Origin: Nitrospira lenta
GTDB taxonomy: Bacteria; Nitrospirota; Nitrospiria; Nitrospirales; Nitrospiraceae
Assembly: GCA_945865525.1 (NCBI GenBank)
Contig: CAMBDY010000003.1
Span: 53,829 to 117,828, forward strand
DNA: 64,000 nt
Reading direction: 5' to 3'
In this document: positions 7,331 through 16,245 of the stretch, one piece after another
Layout: every line of letters begins with the position of its first letter
Numbering within the stretch: the first letter of the stretch is position 1
Notes under the pieces: generated by a model
Database searches by the model: none
What the model saw: the letters and a program-made list of their open reading frames with translations, nothing else
Told to the model about the DNA's origin: nothing
Translations under genes and position numbers: made by a program

Positions 7331-8196
7331 CGCGCGTCGTCCTCTTGCTCGTCATGGTCATCGGGAGCATCATCTCCCCCCTCAGCCGCTTGCCCGGTGG
7401 GCCACAAACCAAACTCGATTTTTCTGGCCACCGTAATAAAGCCTGAATGGGCGACCATGCGATGATCGGGCCTCACGCTACGGCCCTGAATCGACCAGGT
7501 CCTCAACAGCGTTTCAAAGGTTTCGATCATACCGAAGACCATCGCTTTCTCAAGGGCCTCAACTGTCTGCACTACTTGAGGGACGGTGGGCACAAAGCTC
7601 AAATAGATCCCACCGGAACGAAGAGCCTGAGCCGCATGGGGCACCACCTGCCAGGGCTCCGGAAGGTCGAGGACCAGACGATCGAATGGCAAACCATCGT
7701 CGAGCAGGCTGATCCCCTCATACACGTTTCGGCGAAGCGGGATGAGATTCGGCATCGGGCCCATATACCGTTCAATGTTCATCATCGCCGTTTTGGCAAA
7801 ATCCTCGCGAACTTCGTGGGTCACGACCAGACCGCGTGGGCCCACGGCACGCAGGAGAGCCATCGTCAGAGCTCCAGAACCGGTCCCCGCTTCGAACACA
7901 CGCGCACCTGGATAGACATCTGCCCACATGGGAATGAGGGCTAAATCTTTGGGATACAACACCTGCGCGCCCCGTGGCATCTTCAACACATAGTCACCGA
8001 AGGTCGGCTTGAGCGCTAACATCGTTTTATTGCCAGAAAGCGTGACCAGAGAGCCGTCCGGCTTTCCAATAAGGTCGTCATGATCAATTTTGTGACCACT
8101 CAGTTGATAACGATCTCCCGCCTTTAAGGTCAGGGAATACTGGCGCCCCTTCTTATCAACCAAATGAATACGCTCGCCCGATTGAAATTGTGCCAT
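7327..8196 (-). CDS. trmI: tRNA (adenine(58)-N1)-methyltransferase TrmI
   Basis: Installs m1A58 in the T-loop of tRNAs using SAM. An N-terminal beta domain (residues 1-90, starting GERIHLVDKKGRQY) precedes the Rossmann methyltransferase domain with motif I VFEAGTGSGALT and the GCD14/TrmI-specific catalytic segment DLPEPWQV. The block PKDLALIPMWADVYPGARV is highly characteristic. The last 17 residues are almost entirely Asp/Glu (DDAPDDHDEQEDD), an unusual acidic tail. Length 289 is somewhat longer than the 250-280 typical, due to that tail. Confidence 0.93.
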   Translation of the reverse strand: MAQFQSGERIHLVDKKGRQYSLTLKAGDRYQLSGHKIDHDDLIGKPDGSLVTLSGNKTMLALKPTFGDYVLKMPRGAQVLYPKDLALIPMWADVYPGARVFEAGTGSGALTMALLRAVGPRGLVVTHEVREDFAKTAMMNIERYMGPMPNLIPLRRNVYEGISLLDDGLPFDRLVLDLPEPWQVVPHAAQALRSGGIYLSFVPTVPQVVQTVEALEKAMVFGMIETFETLLRTWSIQGRSVRPDHRMVAHSGFITVARKIEFGLWPTGQAAEGGDDAPDDHDEQEDDAR

Positions 8197-8222
8197 AGGC
8201 GCCCATTCTAGAAGCGCGGCGC

Positions 8223-8465
8223 CTAGTTTTCAACCGGATGGACACGCGCTTCCCTCGCATCGCTTTTCACAACGGTTGTTTCAGCGTCTTGCAATGTCAC
8301 AATTGCGCCTGCGCCCTCTCGTCGCACCGACCGACTTGTGCACGGTTGCCCCACAACCTCTTCCTTGTCCTCATTAAACCACTCTAAGAATCCTGCCTTT
8401 TCGATGGATTGCGAGCGGCCGCTCTCATCAACCATCCAGCGCAGGATTTGCTCGATAGAAAACAC
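8223..8465 (-). CDS. Small hypothetical protein, 80 aa
   Basis: Tentative. The frame starts with GTG at 8465 and has no strong ribosome binding site. Its N-terminus (FSIEQILRWMVDESGRSQSI then EKAGF) aligns by eye with residues 10-37 of the 106-residue protein at 15781-16101 (YGIAEILHWCHDRNKGRI then TAGF), sharing I-x2-IL-x-W, an acidic residue and AGF at equal spacing. This similarity is the main reason to believe it is coding. The C-terminal half is polar without motif. It is divergent from the sigma factor gene. Confidence 0.45.
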   Translation of the reverse strand: MFSIEQILRWMVDESGRSQSIEKAGFLEWFNEDKEEVVGQPCTSRSVRREGAGAIVTLQDAETTVVKSDAREARVHPVEN

Positions 8466-8591
8466 AGAGCAGCGTCACGATGAATCGTTTTACGAATCAC
8501 TCGCTCTTACTGTAGTGAGAAAAGAATCAAACCGGCCGGGGCCACAACCCTGCGGGGCACAACATCAGATAACCAGAGGAGGGGCGACGAC

Positions 8592-9848
8592 ATGCGAGAA
8601 TCTTTACTCCCAACCCCTGAACCAGAAGAATTGGTCACGATTGCACCTGACGTCGATACCGACGCCCCTGAAGCAAGCGGACTCCTGGGTGCGATCGGTG
8701 AGGATGCTTCAGAAGAAGACGAGCCTGTCGCACCGGCAACGGCTGTGACGCGCACCGCTGTAAGCGGCGGTCCCTTCATGCTGGAGTCACTCTACTTCCG
8801 CTCCTTCGGCAAACAGACCTTGTTGACTAGAGAAGAAGAAGTCGAGCTGGCAAAGAAGATCGATAGCGGGACGAGCACCATCCGAAAGGCCCTTCGCCGC
8901 GCCATCCAAGGGGTCCCCAAGCTCAAACGGACTGCTTCTGTGATCGAGGCGGTTCAGACTCTCCAGCTGGTCAAGGGATTGAGCGGACTCTCAGCCATAT
9001 CGCTCGATAAGGCCATTCAGAGTCTGACCGAGATCATCTCGCAAGGAACAGGACCACAAAAACTTCCGGCGGCCATCGCCAAGCAGCTCAAGGAAGAGTT
9101 GGCCACCCTCCGCTCTGCCCGAATCATGCTTGAACAGGCCAAGGACGAATTGGTCCGCTGCAACCTTCGACTTGTCGTGGATATCGCCAAGCACTACACG
9201 GGCCGCAGCCTGACCCTGCTGGATCTCGTGCAGGAAGGCAATATCGGGCTCATGAAAGCAGCCGAACGCTATCAATACCGCAAGGGATTCAAATTCAGCA
9301 CCTATGCAACCTGGTGGATCCGTCAAGGCATCACCCGAGCGCTATCGGATCAATCGCGGACCATTCGCATCCCAGTTCACCAGACCGAAGCCTCGCACCG
9401 CATCCTTCGCGTGACCAGACGACTTGGACAACAGCTAGGCCGTTCGGCTCGCATCGAGGAAGTGGCCGAGGCACTGGGGATGAGACCGGAGCGACTCCAC
9501 GAAACCGTACAAGCTTTTCAAGAGCCGGTCGCCCTCGAGAAGCCAATGGGTGACGGGACCACGGAATTGGGAGAACTGCTCCCGGACCTACAAGCCGTCC
9601 CACCGGACGCGCATGTGCACCTAAGGGAAAGGGCGCAGCAGCTTGAACGAATTCTTGGCCTGCTCACGCCGCGAGAGCAGGCCGTCATTCGGCTACGATT
9701 CGGGATCGGCTACGATGAGGCCTGCACGTTGGAGCAGGTGGGGCAGAGCCTCTCAGTGACGCGAGAACGAATTCGCCAAATTGAAGCCAAAGCGCTCAAG
9801 AAGCTGAAGACTCCTCAGATTAAAGAGATGTTTGCCACCATCCAGTAA
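8592..9848 (+). CDS. RNA polymerase sigma-70 family factor (RpoD/RpoS-like)
   Basis: A group 1/2 sigma factor of 418 residues. Residues 1-65 are acidic and low complexity; region 1.2 begins at LYFRSFGKQTLLTREEE (about residue 67). Region 2 contains NLRLVVDIAKHYTGRSLTL and the core-binding and -10 recognition segment KFSTYATWWIRQGITRAL. Region 3 follows (RIEEVAEALGM) and region 4 ends with SVTRERIRQIEAKALKKL, the -35 recognition helix. An extra roughly 70-residue Lys/Leu-rich segment lies between regions 1.2 and 2. A clear GAGGAGG Shine-Dalgarno precedes the ATG. It may be the housekeeping or an alternative stationary-type factor; sequence alone does not decide. Confidence 0.93.
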   Translation: MRESLLPTPEPEELVTIAPDVDTDAPEASGLLGAIGEDASEEDEPVAPATAVTRTAVSGGPFMLESLYFRSFGKQTLLTREEEVELAKKIDSGTSTIRKALRRAIQGVPKLKRTASVIEAVQTLQLVKGLSGLSAISLDKAIQSLTEIISQGTGPQKLPAAIAKQLKEELATLRSARIMLEQAKDELVRCNLRLVVDIAKHYTGRSLTLLDLVQEGNIGLMKAAERYQYRKGFKFSTYATWWIRQGITRALSDQSRTIRIPVHQTEASHRILRVTRRLGQQLGRSARIEEVAEALGMRPERLHETVQAFQEPVALEKPMGDGTTELGELLPDLQAVPPDAHVHLRERAQQLERILGLLTPREQAVIRLRFGIGYDEACTLEQVGQSLSVTRERIRQIEAKALKKLKTPQIKEMFATIQ

Positions 9849-9870
9849 GCGCGGCGCATCCGGCAAAAAA

Positions 9871-9897
9871 GGGGCGAGGATCATCCTCGCCCCTTTT
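9871..9897 (+). terminator. Rho-independent terminator after the sigma factor
   Basis: Perfect 10-bp stem ggggcgagga / tcctcgcccc with a 3-base loop, followed by TTTT. Preceded by six A residues, so it could act in both directions. Confidence 0.9.
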
Positions 9898-9965
9898 CTA
9901 TTCTACGGCTTTCCCCTTGAGAGCACTTATGCGACAATGAGGCCCTCCCGAATAGATGAGGCCTC

Positions 9966-11060
9966 ATGATGACTGTGCGCACAAAAACAATCTGCTCTCT
10001 CCTCTTTCGCTTCATGTCCATTCCGCTTCTTCTTGCCAGCTCTTGGGCACTAGAGGGGCCAACCGCCTCAGCTGAGCCAGTGATGGGGTTGGTCCTCTCC
10101 CATGAAAAACCGCATGAAGATAGGAGAGTATTTCCTCTCTCGGTCCCAGCCGTCGTGGCAAAAGTACGCCCGTCGGTCGTCACCATTCTGACGCGCGGCG
10201 TACCCGCTACTCCCTCACAAGCCCAATCGGGCTCGGGGTCCGGCGTTATTATCGACGAGGGGGGCTATATCCTGACAAACCATCACCTAGTTGCGGGCAT
10301 CAAGAGCCTCGTGGTGGGACTCTCAACCGGCCGATTGACTCCAGGCCGTGTCGTCGCCCGAGACTTCCTGCTCGACCTCGCCCTCGTGAAAATCACGGCG
10401 GCGGACTTGGTACCGGCCACGCTGAACCCTTCTCCATCGCTAGAGGTTGGCGAGTCAGTCGTCGCCATCGGCAATCCCCTCGCCCTCAAGGGAGGCTCAA
10501 CCGTCACGGTCGGTGTTGTCAGCGCAATTGATCGCTCGGTGCTCACCCCAGACGGCGAAACCCTCTACGACCTGATCCAAACCGATGCCGCCATCAACCC
10601 GGGCAATAGCGGCGGGCCACTCGTTGATCTATCCGGTCATGTGATTGGTATCAACGTGGCCATCGCCCCCTCCGCTCAAGCTATCAGCTATGCGATTTCG
10701 ATGGAGGCCATCTACCCCCATATTCAATCGATGATCGCCCGTGGATCGGTTCTCCGTCCTGATATCGGATTCACCCCCGTCACCATCACGGCAAGCATCA
10801 TGGCCAGCTTCGAACTGGAAAGCGACCGCGGAGTCCTAGCCCTCAATGTCATACCAACAGGGGCGGCTGCCATGGGCGGCCTCCAAAACGAATCCGTCAT
10901 TACCGCGGTGGATCATCATCAGATTTATAATCTCGGAGACTTCTGGCATGCCCTACGACGGTCCGGAGACCAGCCTGTTTTGCAACTGACGATTCAAAGA
11001 AAAAATGTTCAGTCCACGATCTTAATTCAGAAGCCTGCATTGCTGCAGCCTGTCCCATGA
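9966..11060 (+). CDS. HtrA/DegP-like serine protease (S1C) with degenerate PDZ domain
   Basis: Secreted trypsin-like protease: hydrophobic signal segment (residues 10-29), then a chymotrypsin fold with catalytic His107 (TNHHLV), Asp137 (LLDLALVK) and Ser215 (NPGNSGGPL). Residues about 260-355 form a weakly conserved PDZ-like domain (GVLALNVIPTGAAAMGGL). Such proteins degrade or chaperone misfolded envelope proteins. Total 364 residues fits a single-PDZ DegS-like layout. The stop codon overlaps an in-frame lipB ATG (ATGA at 11057), and the lipB gene follows directly, so the two are co-transcribed. Confidence 0.92.
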   Translation: MMTVRTKTICSLLFRFMSIPLLLASSWALEGPTASAEPVMGLVLSHEKPHEDRRVFPLSVPAVVAKVRPSVVTILTRGVPATPSQAQSGSGSGVIIDEGGYILTNHHLVAGIKSLVVGLSTGRLTPGRVVARDFLLDLALVKITAADLVPATLNPSPSLEVGESVVAIGNPLALKGGSTVTVGVVSAIDRSVLTPDGETLYDLIQTDAAINPGNSGGPLVDLSGHVIGINVAIAPSAQAISYAISMEAIYPHIQSMIARGSVLRPDIGFTPVTITASIMASFELESDRGVLALNVIPTGAAAMGGLQNESVITAVDHHQIYNLGDFWHALRRSGDQPVLQLTIQRKNVQSTILIQKPALLQPVP

Positions 11061-11098
11061 GTCATAGTTTTGTGAAACAGAAGAAGGAGCCGCTCTCA

Positions 11099-11839
11099 AT
11101 GCCTTCCCCACACGCGGGGAGGCTCATCCGACTCTCCGAGCCAGTCCCCTATGCGGAAGCTTGGACTCTTCAGCAACAACTACAGCAAGAGCGGATTGCG
11201 GAACGGCAGGGGGATACCCTGTTACTCCTTGAACATACGCCGGTCTATACCCTCGGGCGCAGCACCCAACCAACCCATTGGAACTCCCGGGAGGAGGCTC
11301 TATATCAAACAGGCGCCAGCCTCCAGGCTGTCAGTCGTGGGGGCTCGATCACCTACCATGGACCGGGACAGGTCGTGGGCTATCCCATTCTCAAGTTGTC
11401 ACATTATTGTGCAGGACCAAAACAGTATGTGCGGATGCTGGAAGAGGTCCTGATCCAGACCCTCGCGCACTGGGGGATAGACGGCTATCGCCTCGACAAG
11501 AAACCCGGCATCTGGGTCCGCGCGCACCAAGCTGATGCGAAGATTGCCGCGATCGGAATTCGGATCGATCATGGGGTCACAATCCACGGATTTGCGCTCA
11601 ACGTCAATCTTGACCTCTCCCCCTTCTCCTATATCGTGCCCTGCGGCCTGACGCAATGTACCATCACCTCCATGGCGGAAGTCCGGCAGTCCGCCCTATC
11701 CACGCTAGCCATCATGCAACAGATCGCACTAGCCTTCGCGAGAACCTTCAATATGCACTGGATGGATCTCACGCCTGATCCCCTGAGGCAAGAGCGTCAG
11801 GATCGCCACCTTGCAGCGACAGCCCAACTGCGTCCATGA
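11099..11839 (+). CDS. lipB: Octanoyl-[acyl-carrier-protein]:protein N-octanoyltransferase (LipB)
   Basis: Transfers octanoyl groups from ACP to lipoyl domains, first step of lipoate synthesis. Signature RGGSITYHGPGQ is present, with the catalytic Lys in AKIAAIG and catalytic Cys in IVPCGLTQ. The frame is open from an ATG at 11057 overlapping the upstream stop, but AAGGAG at 11084-11089 sits 9 bases before ATG 11099, which I choose as start (246 residues, PSPHAGRLI N-terminus). LipA is not in this window. Confidence 0.93.
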   Translation: MPSPHAGRLIRLSEPVPYAEAWTLQQQLQQERIAERQGDTLLLLEHTPVYTLGRSTQPTHWNSREEALYQTGASLQAVSRGGSITYHGPGQVVGYPILKLSHYCAGPKQYVRMLEEVLIQTLAHWGIDGYRLDKKPGIWVRAHQADAKIAAIGIRIDHGVTIHGFALNVNLDLSPFSYIVPCGLTQCTITSMAEVRQSALSTLAIMQQIALAFARTFNMHWMDLTPDPLRQERQDRHLAATAQLRP

Positions 11840-11873
11840 CCAACTGAATCGCACCCTCACAAAGGATTTCGAA

Positions 11874-12167
11874 ATGGACAGGGATGCCGTGCTCGCCATC
11901 TGGGAAACTCACAAGGAAGAGCGATGGCCTCAGATGAGCAGTCTTCAAGAAGGCCCACTGATGACATTGGACACGGTGATCAGCGGCTGCGTGGTGTATT
12001 TCCTCGACAGCCCCGAGGGACTCGATCCGCAGCGACTCGCGATCGTCGAAGATTGTCTCGCCGATCTGGATAACCTGACCCTCGAGCTCGATGAAAACTG
12101 TCTACACTACTTTCGACGACTCCGGCGCCTCGGCGCCCTCCTCATCGCGAGCCACCGCAGCAACTAA
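11874..12167 (+). CDS. Conserved small protein, 97 aa
   Basis: Unrecognised soluble protein, acidic, rich in Leu and Asp (VEDCLADLDNLTLELDENC), with a C-terminal YFRRLRRLGALLIASHR helix. AAAGGA at 11861-11866 places the start at ATG 11874; a longer in-frame start at 11811 would overlap lipB and lacks a ribosome binding site. It follows lipB by 34 bases, so likely the last gene of the protease-lipB transcript. No membrane segment or motif. Confidence 0.68.
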   Translation: MDRDAVLAIWETHKEERWPQMSSLQEGPLMTLDTVISGCVVYFLDSPEGLDPQRLAIVEDCLADLDNLTLELDENCLHYFRRLRRLGALLIASHRSN

Positions 12168-12289
12168 ACCCCATTCCTTGCAAGTTCACCGACCGTTAGA
12201 TAAAATACGAGTAAGTTGCACGCCCCACTAATTTCGTTAATAGATTGTACGTGCGCGAGCTCTCGAACCCCACGAGCAAGGAGAAGTTG

Positions 12290-12823
12290 ATGAAGGATGT
12301 ATTGCGAGTCGTCACACTAGCCTGCCTAGTCATGACCGGAATGAGCCCATGGATGTCTTCCGGCTATGCCGAGCCCTACGAATTGAGCAAGAACGATGTG
12401 ATGGATTCAAAGGGCTTCAAGAATACCGACATCTCACTGTTTGGCGTCAAACTTGGAGACTCCGAAGCCACCGCATTGGATGCACTGGTGAATGAAAAAA
12501 TTCCTGGAATTAAAGTGGAACAAGAAGCCCTATTTATTTTCTTGCTCGACCAACGCAAACCGACCGGTCCGATGGCCGGCGTGCGGATCCAAGACGGCAA
12601 GGTCGATCTCATCTTTATCAATAATCGATTCTCCTATAAGACCCGCGGGATCTTTCGCAGCGTCTTGAACAGTGAAAGTCCTGACGACGTGCGAAAGCTG
12701 TTGGGAAAGGAAGAATACGGAGATGAAAACGTGATGGGCGCCGTCCTGGCCTACGACAAACAAGGATTTGTCATCAACTATCTTGGGAAAGACGTCAATA
12801 TCGAGTTCTCCCCGCTTCGGTAA
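12290..12823 (+). CDS. Secreted hypothetical protein, 177 aa
   Basis: Signal peptide visible: basic start (MKDVLRVV), hydrophobic core, and a probable cleavage after GYA near residue 28. The mature part starts EPYELSKNDVMDSKGF and contains ISLFGVKLGD and a later SPDDVRKLLGKEE segment; the repeated 'distance-to-threshold' pattern (FGVKLGDSEATALDAL ... DDVRKLLG) is like small periplasmic proteins of the SmpA/BamE type, but I do not claim homology. AAGGAG at 12278-12283 supports ATG 12290. A hairpin follows the stop. Confidence 0.7.
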   Translation: MKDVLRVVTLACLVMTGMSPWMSSGYAEPYELSKNDVMDSKGFKNTDISLFGVKLGDSEATALDALVNEKIPGIKVEQEALFIFLLDQRKPTGPMAGVRIQDGKVDLIFINNRFSYKTRGIFRSVLNSESPDDVRKLLGKEEYGDENVMGAVLAYDKQGFVINYLGKDVNIEFSPLR

Positions 12824-12830
12824 CAAGTCA

Positions 12831-12851
12831 GGCAGGGGCTTGGCCCCTGCC
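12831..12851. terminator. Hairpin after the secreted protein gene
   Basis: Perfect 9-bp stem ggcaggggc / gcccctgcc with a 3-base loop, seven bases after the stop codon. No T-run follows, so termination may be Rho-assisted or the hairpin may stabilise the 3' end. Confidence 0.55.
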
Positions 12852-12986
12852 AGCTCGCGCGCGCCTCGCCTGCCCATAGACAAGACCAGACGACTTGCAT
12901 CGCTCCCATGAACGGATTACGCGAATAACCCCAGCAGGCTGGGCCGTGGTGCTTCAGCGCAGATTAAGGTCGTGACGCGGGGGAAT

Positions 12987-13931
12987 TCAGTGAGGGACTT
13001 CAGAGACTCGGAGCCCATAGCTAATGAGGCTCTTCGCGGTACTCCAGCGGCGATTTGAGTGAAGGATCACCAGTAGCAGATCGCTCCCATTCTGAGAGAC
13101 CTTAGCAACCAGACATCGGCCAGCCTTAGACGTAAATCCGGTCTTCACCCCTTCGACCCCAGGGATGTGCCCCAACAGTTTGTTCGTGGTGTGCAGAACA
13201 TACGCATGTTGGCCGTTGACCGGCCTAATGATCGCCCGTTCCTCACGGACCAACTCCCGGAAAATCGGCTCATCGAGAGCCATGATACTCAAGGTCGCTA
13301 GATCTTCGGCCGTCGAGTAATGGTCAGGGTTGTCGAACCCACAGCCATTACTGAAGTGCGTATCGGCCAAACCGAGGGCCGTCGCCTTGGCATTCATAAG
13401 AACCACGAACTGTGCTTCGTCGCCCCCTACATGTTCTACCGCCGCAAGACAGGCATCGTTTGCCGACATGATCAACATGGCCTTCAATAAATCTTCCAGC
13501 CGAAAGATCTGTCCCGCCTTCACGCGCAAGTGTGTTTTGTGAGCTCTGGCCGCATTGGGACTGATCGTGACCAGATCATCCATCTGCCCCTTCTCAAGAA
13601 TGACCAGCGCTGACATGATTTTTGTGAGACTGGCGGGGGACATGCGCTTCCCGGCATTGTGTTCGTATAGTACCCGCCCGGTCTTAAGATCCTTGAGCAG
13701 AATGCCATGGGCTGGAGCGACTCGCCAGACAGGAGGCTGATGCCCATTTATCGCGGGTTGAACATACACCGATTGCGCCTTAACACTTTTTGCAAGCGCA
13801 AGGGAGAGCGTGACGGCCACCGTACTAATTATCGCACCCCTAACGAGCAGCCTCACCGTATTGGCAAGGAATATCCCGCGAGAGGACTTCTCGTCGTCTC
13901 TTGCCATCATGCCCGTATCACTCCTGCTCAT
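12987..13931 (-). CDS. D-alanyl-D-alanine carboxypeptidase (peptidase S11, PBP5/DacF-like)
   Basis: Periplasmic penicillin-binding protein trimming peptidoglycan pentapeptides. An N-terminal membrane anchor or signal (about residues 27-50) precedes the catalytic domain: SLTK at residues 101-104 (nucleophile Ser101, Lys104), SAN in MSANDAC, and KTG in GVKTGFTSKAG. The protein stops soon after the catalytic domain, so the C-terminal PBP5 beta domain and amphipathic anchor of E. coli DacA are missing. The start overlaps the upstream Zn-ribbon gene by four bases. Confidence 0.92.
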   Translation of the reverse strand: MSRSDTGMMARDDEKSSRGIFLANTVRLLVRGAIISTVAVTLSLALAKSVKAQSVYVQPAINGHQPPVWRVAPAHGILLKDLKTGRVLYEHNAGKRMSPASLTKIMSALVILEKGQMDDLVTISPNAARAHKTHLRVKAGQIFRLEDLLKAMLIMSANDACLAAVEHVGGDEAQFVVLMNAKATALGLADTHFSNGCGFDNPDHYSTAEDLATLSIMALDEPIFRELVREERAIIRPVNGQHAYVLHTTNKLLGHIPGVEGVKTGFTSKAGRCLVAKVSQNGSDLLLVILHSNRRWSTAKSLISYGLRVSEVPH

Positions 13932-14116
13932 AAGGTAAATGATTCCCGCACCTTCGCTCCGCGAAACCCACTGTCGATGACTTTATGGAAGAATCGGAGC
14001 AGATCGGCCAGGTCAATCCAGAATCCACAATTCAAACAACGGGCATAGAGGCGCCGATTGACGAGCGTATAGTGACGCTCAACCATCATGAAACCTTTGC
14101 ATTTCAAGCAGTCCAT
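13928..14116 (-). CDS. Small zinc-ribbon protein, 62 aa
   Basis: Contains two Cys pairs, CLKC near residue 3 and CLNC near residue 33, in the arrangement of a one-zinc ribbon, with an aromatic, basic linker (VNRRLYARCLNCGFW). The stop overlaps the carboxypeptidase start (ATGA), so the pair is translationally coupled. Similar short ribbon proteins are common in deltaproteobacteria and Nitrospirota without known function; RNA or protein binding is possible. Confidence 0.7.
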   Translation of the reverse strand: MDCLKCKGFMMVERHYTLVNRRLYARCLNCGFWIDLADLLRFFHKVIDSGFRGAKVRESFTL

Positions 14117-14343
14117 AGGCGTGCTTTAGTTCAGTCCTAGCTCTCTACCGACGTCGTTTCATCTCCAGTGCCAAACAGCCAGCTAGCAAGCCACCACCCG
14201 AAGGATCTCACGAACATCCTCAAGTCGCGCACTAGGAGCCATAAAATTGCATTACTTTTACTCTAGCCGAGGGTCGCTAGGCTGTCAAGCGGACGGCTCT
14301 TTGCGATCAATCTCGCCATCGGTCAAGTGGGGAGAAACCTTAC

Positions 14344-15588
14344 TTACTGTCTGTCCGCAACGGGTGCGGGTGCCGTCTTCAATCCCCGATGCAAGAAAAT
14401 AGAGACACTGCCATTGCCGTTGTCCGCCGTGACAAGCCCAGGCTCTTCCTCTTCCTTCATCGTGACGTAGAACGTCGCCAAGGCAAAGGGCCCCGGCTTC
14501 GTTCCGTAATTTTTAGGCGGATATTCAAACGTCCCATCGCCCCGGCCGAAGAGAATCGACAGATCGCTCGACTGGATATTAACGATAGCCACGTCCATGC
14601 GATAATCGCCGTTGAAGTCACGGGCCAGCCCAAAGTTCGGCCCGGCATCAGCACCGAAATCATGGCCGGACCGGAACGTTCCCCTCCCGTTACCAAGAAA
14701 AGTTGTAAAGCTATCTTTCTCGCCGTTGATCACCAGCAGATCGTGGATCTGGTCATTATTGAAGTCGGCAAAGCTGACCCCGAGCGGGCGTTTGTCCGTC
14801 CGATAGTCGGTGGGAAGACGAAATGTCCCATCCCCGTTCCCCGCCCAAATGGACACCGCGTTCGACATCGGTCCCCCGTTCGTTATAGCCAAGTCGATCG
14901 TCCCATCGCCATTTAAATCTGCCAGCGCAATGGATGTCGGTGTATCGCCATATTCATACTGCGCCCCAGGGGTAAAGTCGCCAGTACCGGACCCCAGGAA
15001 AATTTTGATCTTGTCGTTTCGTAATGCGACCGCAAGGTCCAGCATATGATCGCCGTTCAGATCGGCGCTGGCGATAGCAATGGGAGTCCGGTGGACCGGA
15101 TAGCGCGGGCCTTCTTCAAACTTCCCATCGTGACGACCAAAGAGGACCGAAACTTCATCGCCTCCTGAACACGCCAGCGCCACATCGGGGTAGGAGTCTC
15201 GATTGAATAGCCCCAGCGCCAGCGAGCGAGGCTCTTTGCAGACACTCAGCTGGACTTGCTCACGAAAGGTGCCGTCACCGTTGCCCAGAAGAATGGAGAG
15301 GGTATTACTGCCAATATTGGTCGTCAGCAAATCCGTTAGCCCGTCTTGATTAACATCCGTCGGGGTCACGGTGGTCGGGCTCTGACCAACTTTGTAGCTG
15401 GCAAAATAATAGAAGAGATCCGGCGGGGTGTAGGTATCCTGCTTGCTACAGCCACTGACTACAAGCAGAGCGAGACCCGTTGCTACGACCGTCAGATTCC
15501 AGGACCTGTGCCCGATATGGCCGGTGGCCATGCTTCTCACACTGGACGCCTTACGCAGGGAACCGATAATAGGGAGATACCTTCGCAT
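14344..15588 (-). CDS. FG-GAP/VCBS-repeat lipoprotein, 414 aa
   Basis: Predicted lipoprotein: hydrophobic segment ending VVSGC (lipobox Cys about residue 47 from this start). The remainder is a chain of FG-GAP/VCBS blades with Ca-binding loops such as DVNQDGLTD, DLNGDHMLD, DLNGDGTID, DFNNDQIHD and DFNGDYRMD, alternating with LGNGDGTF segments; about seven blades, consistent with a beta-propeller exposed on the outer membrane or in the periplasm. GAAGGA precedes the chosen ATG at 15588; an internal ATG (MATGHIG, residue 20) would give a more typical short lipoprotein signal. No enzymatic motif. Confidence 0.82.
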   Translation of the reverse strand: MRRYLPIIGSLRKASSVRSMATGHIGHRSWNLTVVATGLALLVVSGCSKQDTYTPPDLFYYFASYKVGQSPTTVTPTDVNQDGLTDLLTTNIGSNTLSILLGNGDGTFREQVQLSVCKEPRSLALGLFNRDSYPDVALACSGGDEVSVLFGRHDGKFEEGPRYPVHRTPIAIASADLNGDHMLDLAVALRNDKIKIFLGSGTGDFTPGAQYEYGDTPTSIALADLNGDGTIDLAITNGGPMSNAVSIWAGNGDGTFRLPTDYRTDKRPLGVSFADFNNDQIHDLLVINGEKDSFTTFLGNGRGTFRSGHDFGADAGPNFGLARDFNGDYRMDVAIVNIQSSDLSILFGRGDGTFEYPPKNYGTKPGPFALATFYVTMKEEEEPGLVTADNGNGSVSIFLHRGLKTAPAPVADRQ

Positions 15589-15780
15589 ACCTATGTCCTT
15601 CACCAGACTCTCAGCCAAAGTTAGTCGCGTCAGTATACAGACCAGCACTTTCGCCTGGCAATCAATCCACTCGGCAGCAATTCACACCAAAACGCCATTT
15701 CCACAGGCCTGACAGATAGCGCAAGGCTTTGAAAACGACGTTGCGTTTGCGCTATACTAGCTCACTGGCAAGGAGGGTCC

Positions 15781-16101
15781 ATGATAAAGATGATGAAAAT
15801 TGATCTGTCGATGTACGGAATCGCGGAGATACTGCACTGGTGCCACGACCGTAATAAGGGTCGTATCCCCCTGGTGGACACGGCAGGATTCGAAAAGATG
15901 AAGGCACTCTTGGCTGAGAAACCCCAGTCAGCAGATTACTTTTCTCTCGATCAGTTCTGGAAGAAAAGAGTTCTCCTGGAGCTAACCGAAGAAGAAGTTG
16001 CCACGATTGATCGCTGTCTCTACGATATCCCCAATTTGGACAACGAACCGCTCCCGCAAATCCGTCATAAGTTCTGGCCGCAACAATCAGCGGCGGTCTA
16101 G
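15781..16101 (+). CDS. Conserved small protein, 106 aa
   Basis: Unrecognised soluble protein with excellent start support (AAGGAGGG before ATG 15781). Residues 10-37 (YGIAEILHWCHDRNKGRIPL then DTAGF) resemble the N-terminus of the small protein at 8223-8465. The C-terminal half is Leu/Glu-rich (LTEEEVATIDRCLYDIP). It is flanked on the 3' side by a strong terminator and stands alone between convergent neighbours. Confidence 0.7.
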   Translation: MIKMMKIDLSMYGIAEILHWCHDRNKGRIPLVDTAGFEKMKALLAEKPQSADYFSLDQFWKKRVLLELTEEEVATIDRCLYDIPNLDNEPLPQIRHKFWPQQSAAV

Positions 16102-16104
16102 CTC

Positions 16105-16137
16105 GAAGCAGGGGCTGCCTTCGGCAGCCCCTGCTTC
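16105..16137 (+). terminator. Strong terminator hairpin after the 106-aa protein
   Basis: Perfect 15-bp stem gaagcaggggctgcc / complement with a TTC loop, starting three bases after the stop codon. The right flank is CTAC rather than a T-run, so efficiency is uncertain, but stem stability is very high. Confidence 0.7.
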
Positions 16138-16245
16138 TACCTCAATAGCAATTCTCCCAGCCTGTCCGTCTACACCGTGGCCGAGAACCGCACGAGTAAC
16201 CCTGCGTGTTAGTGCAGACTGGCAGGATGAAAAAACTGACCTCGT

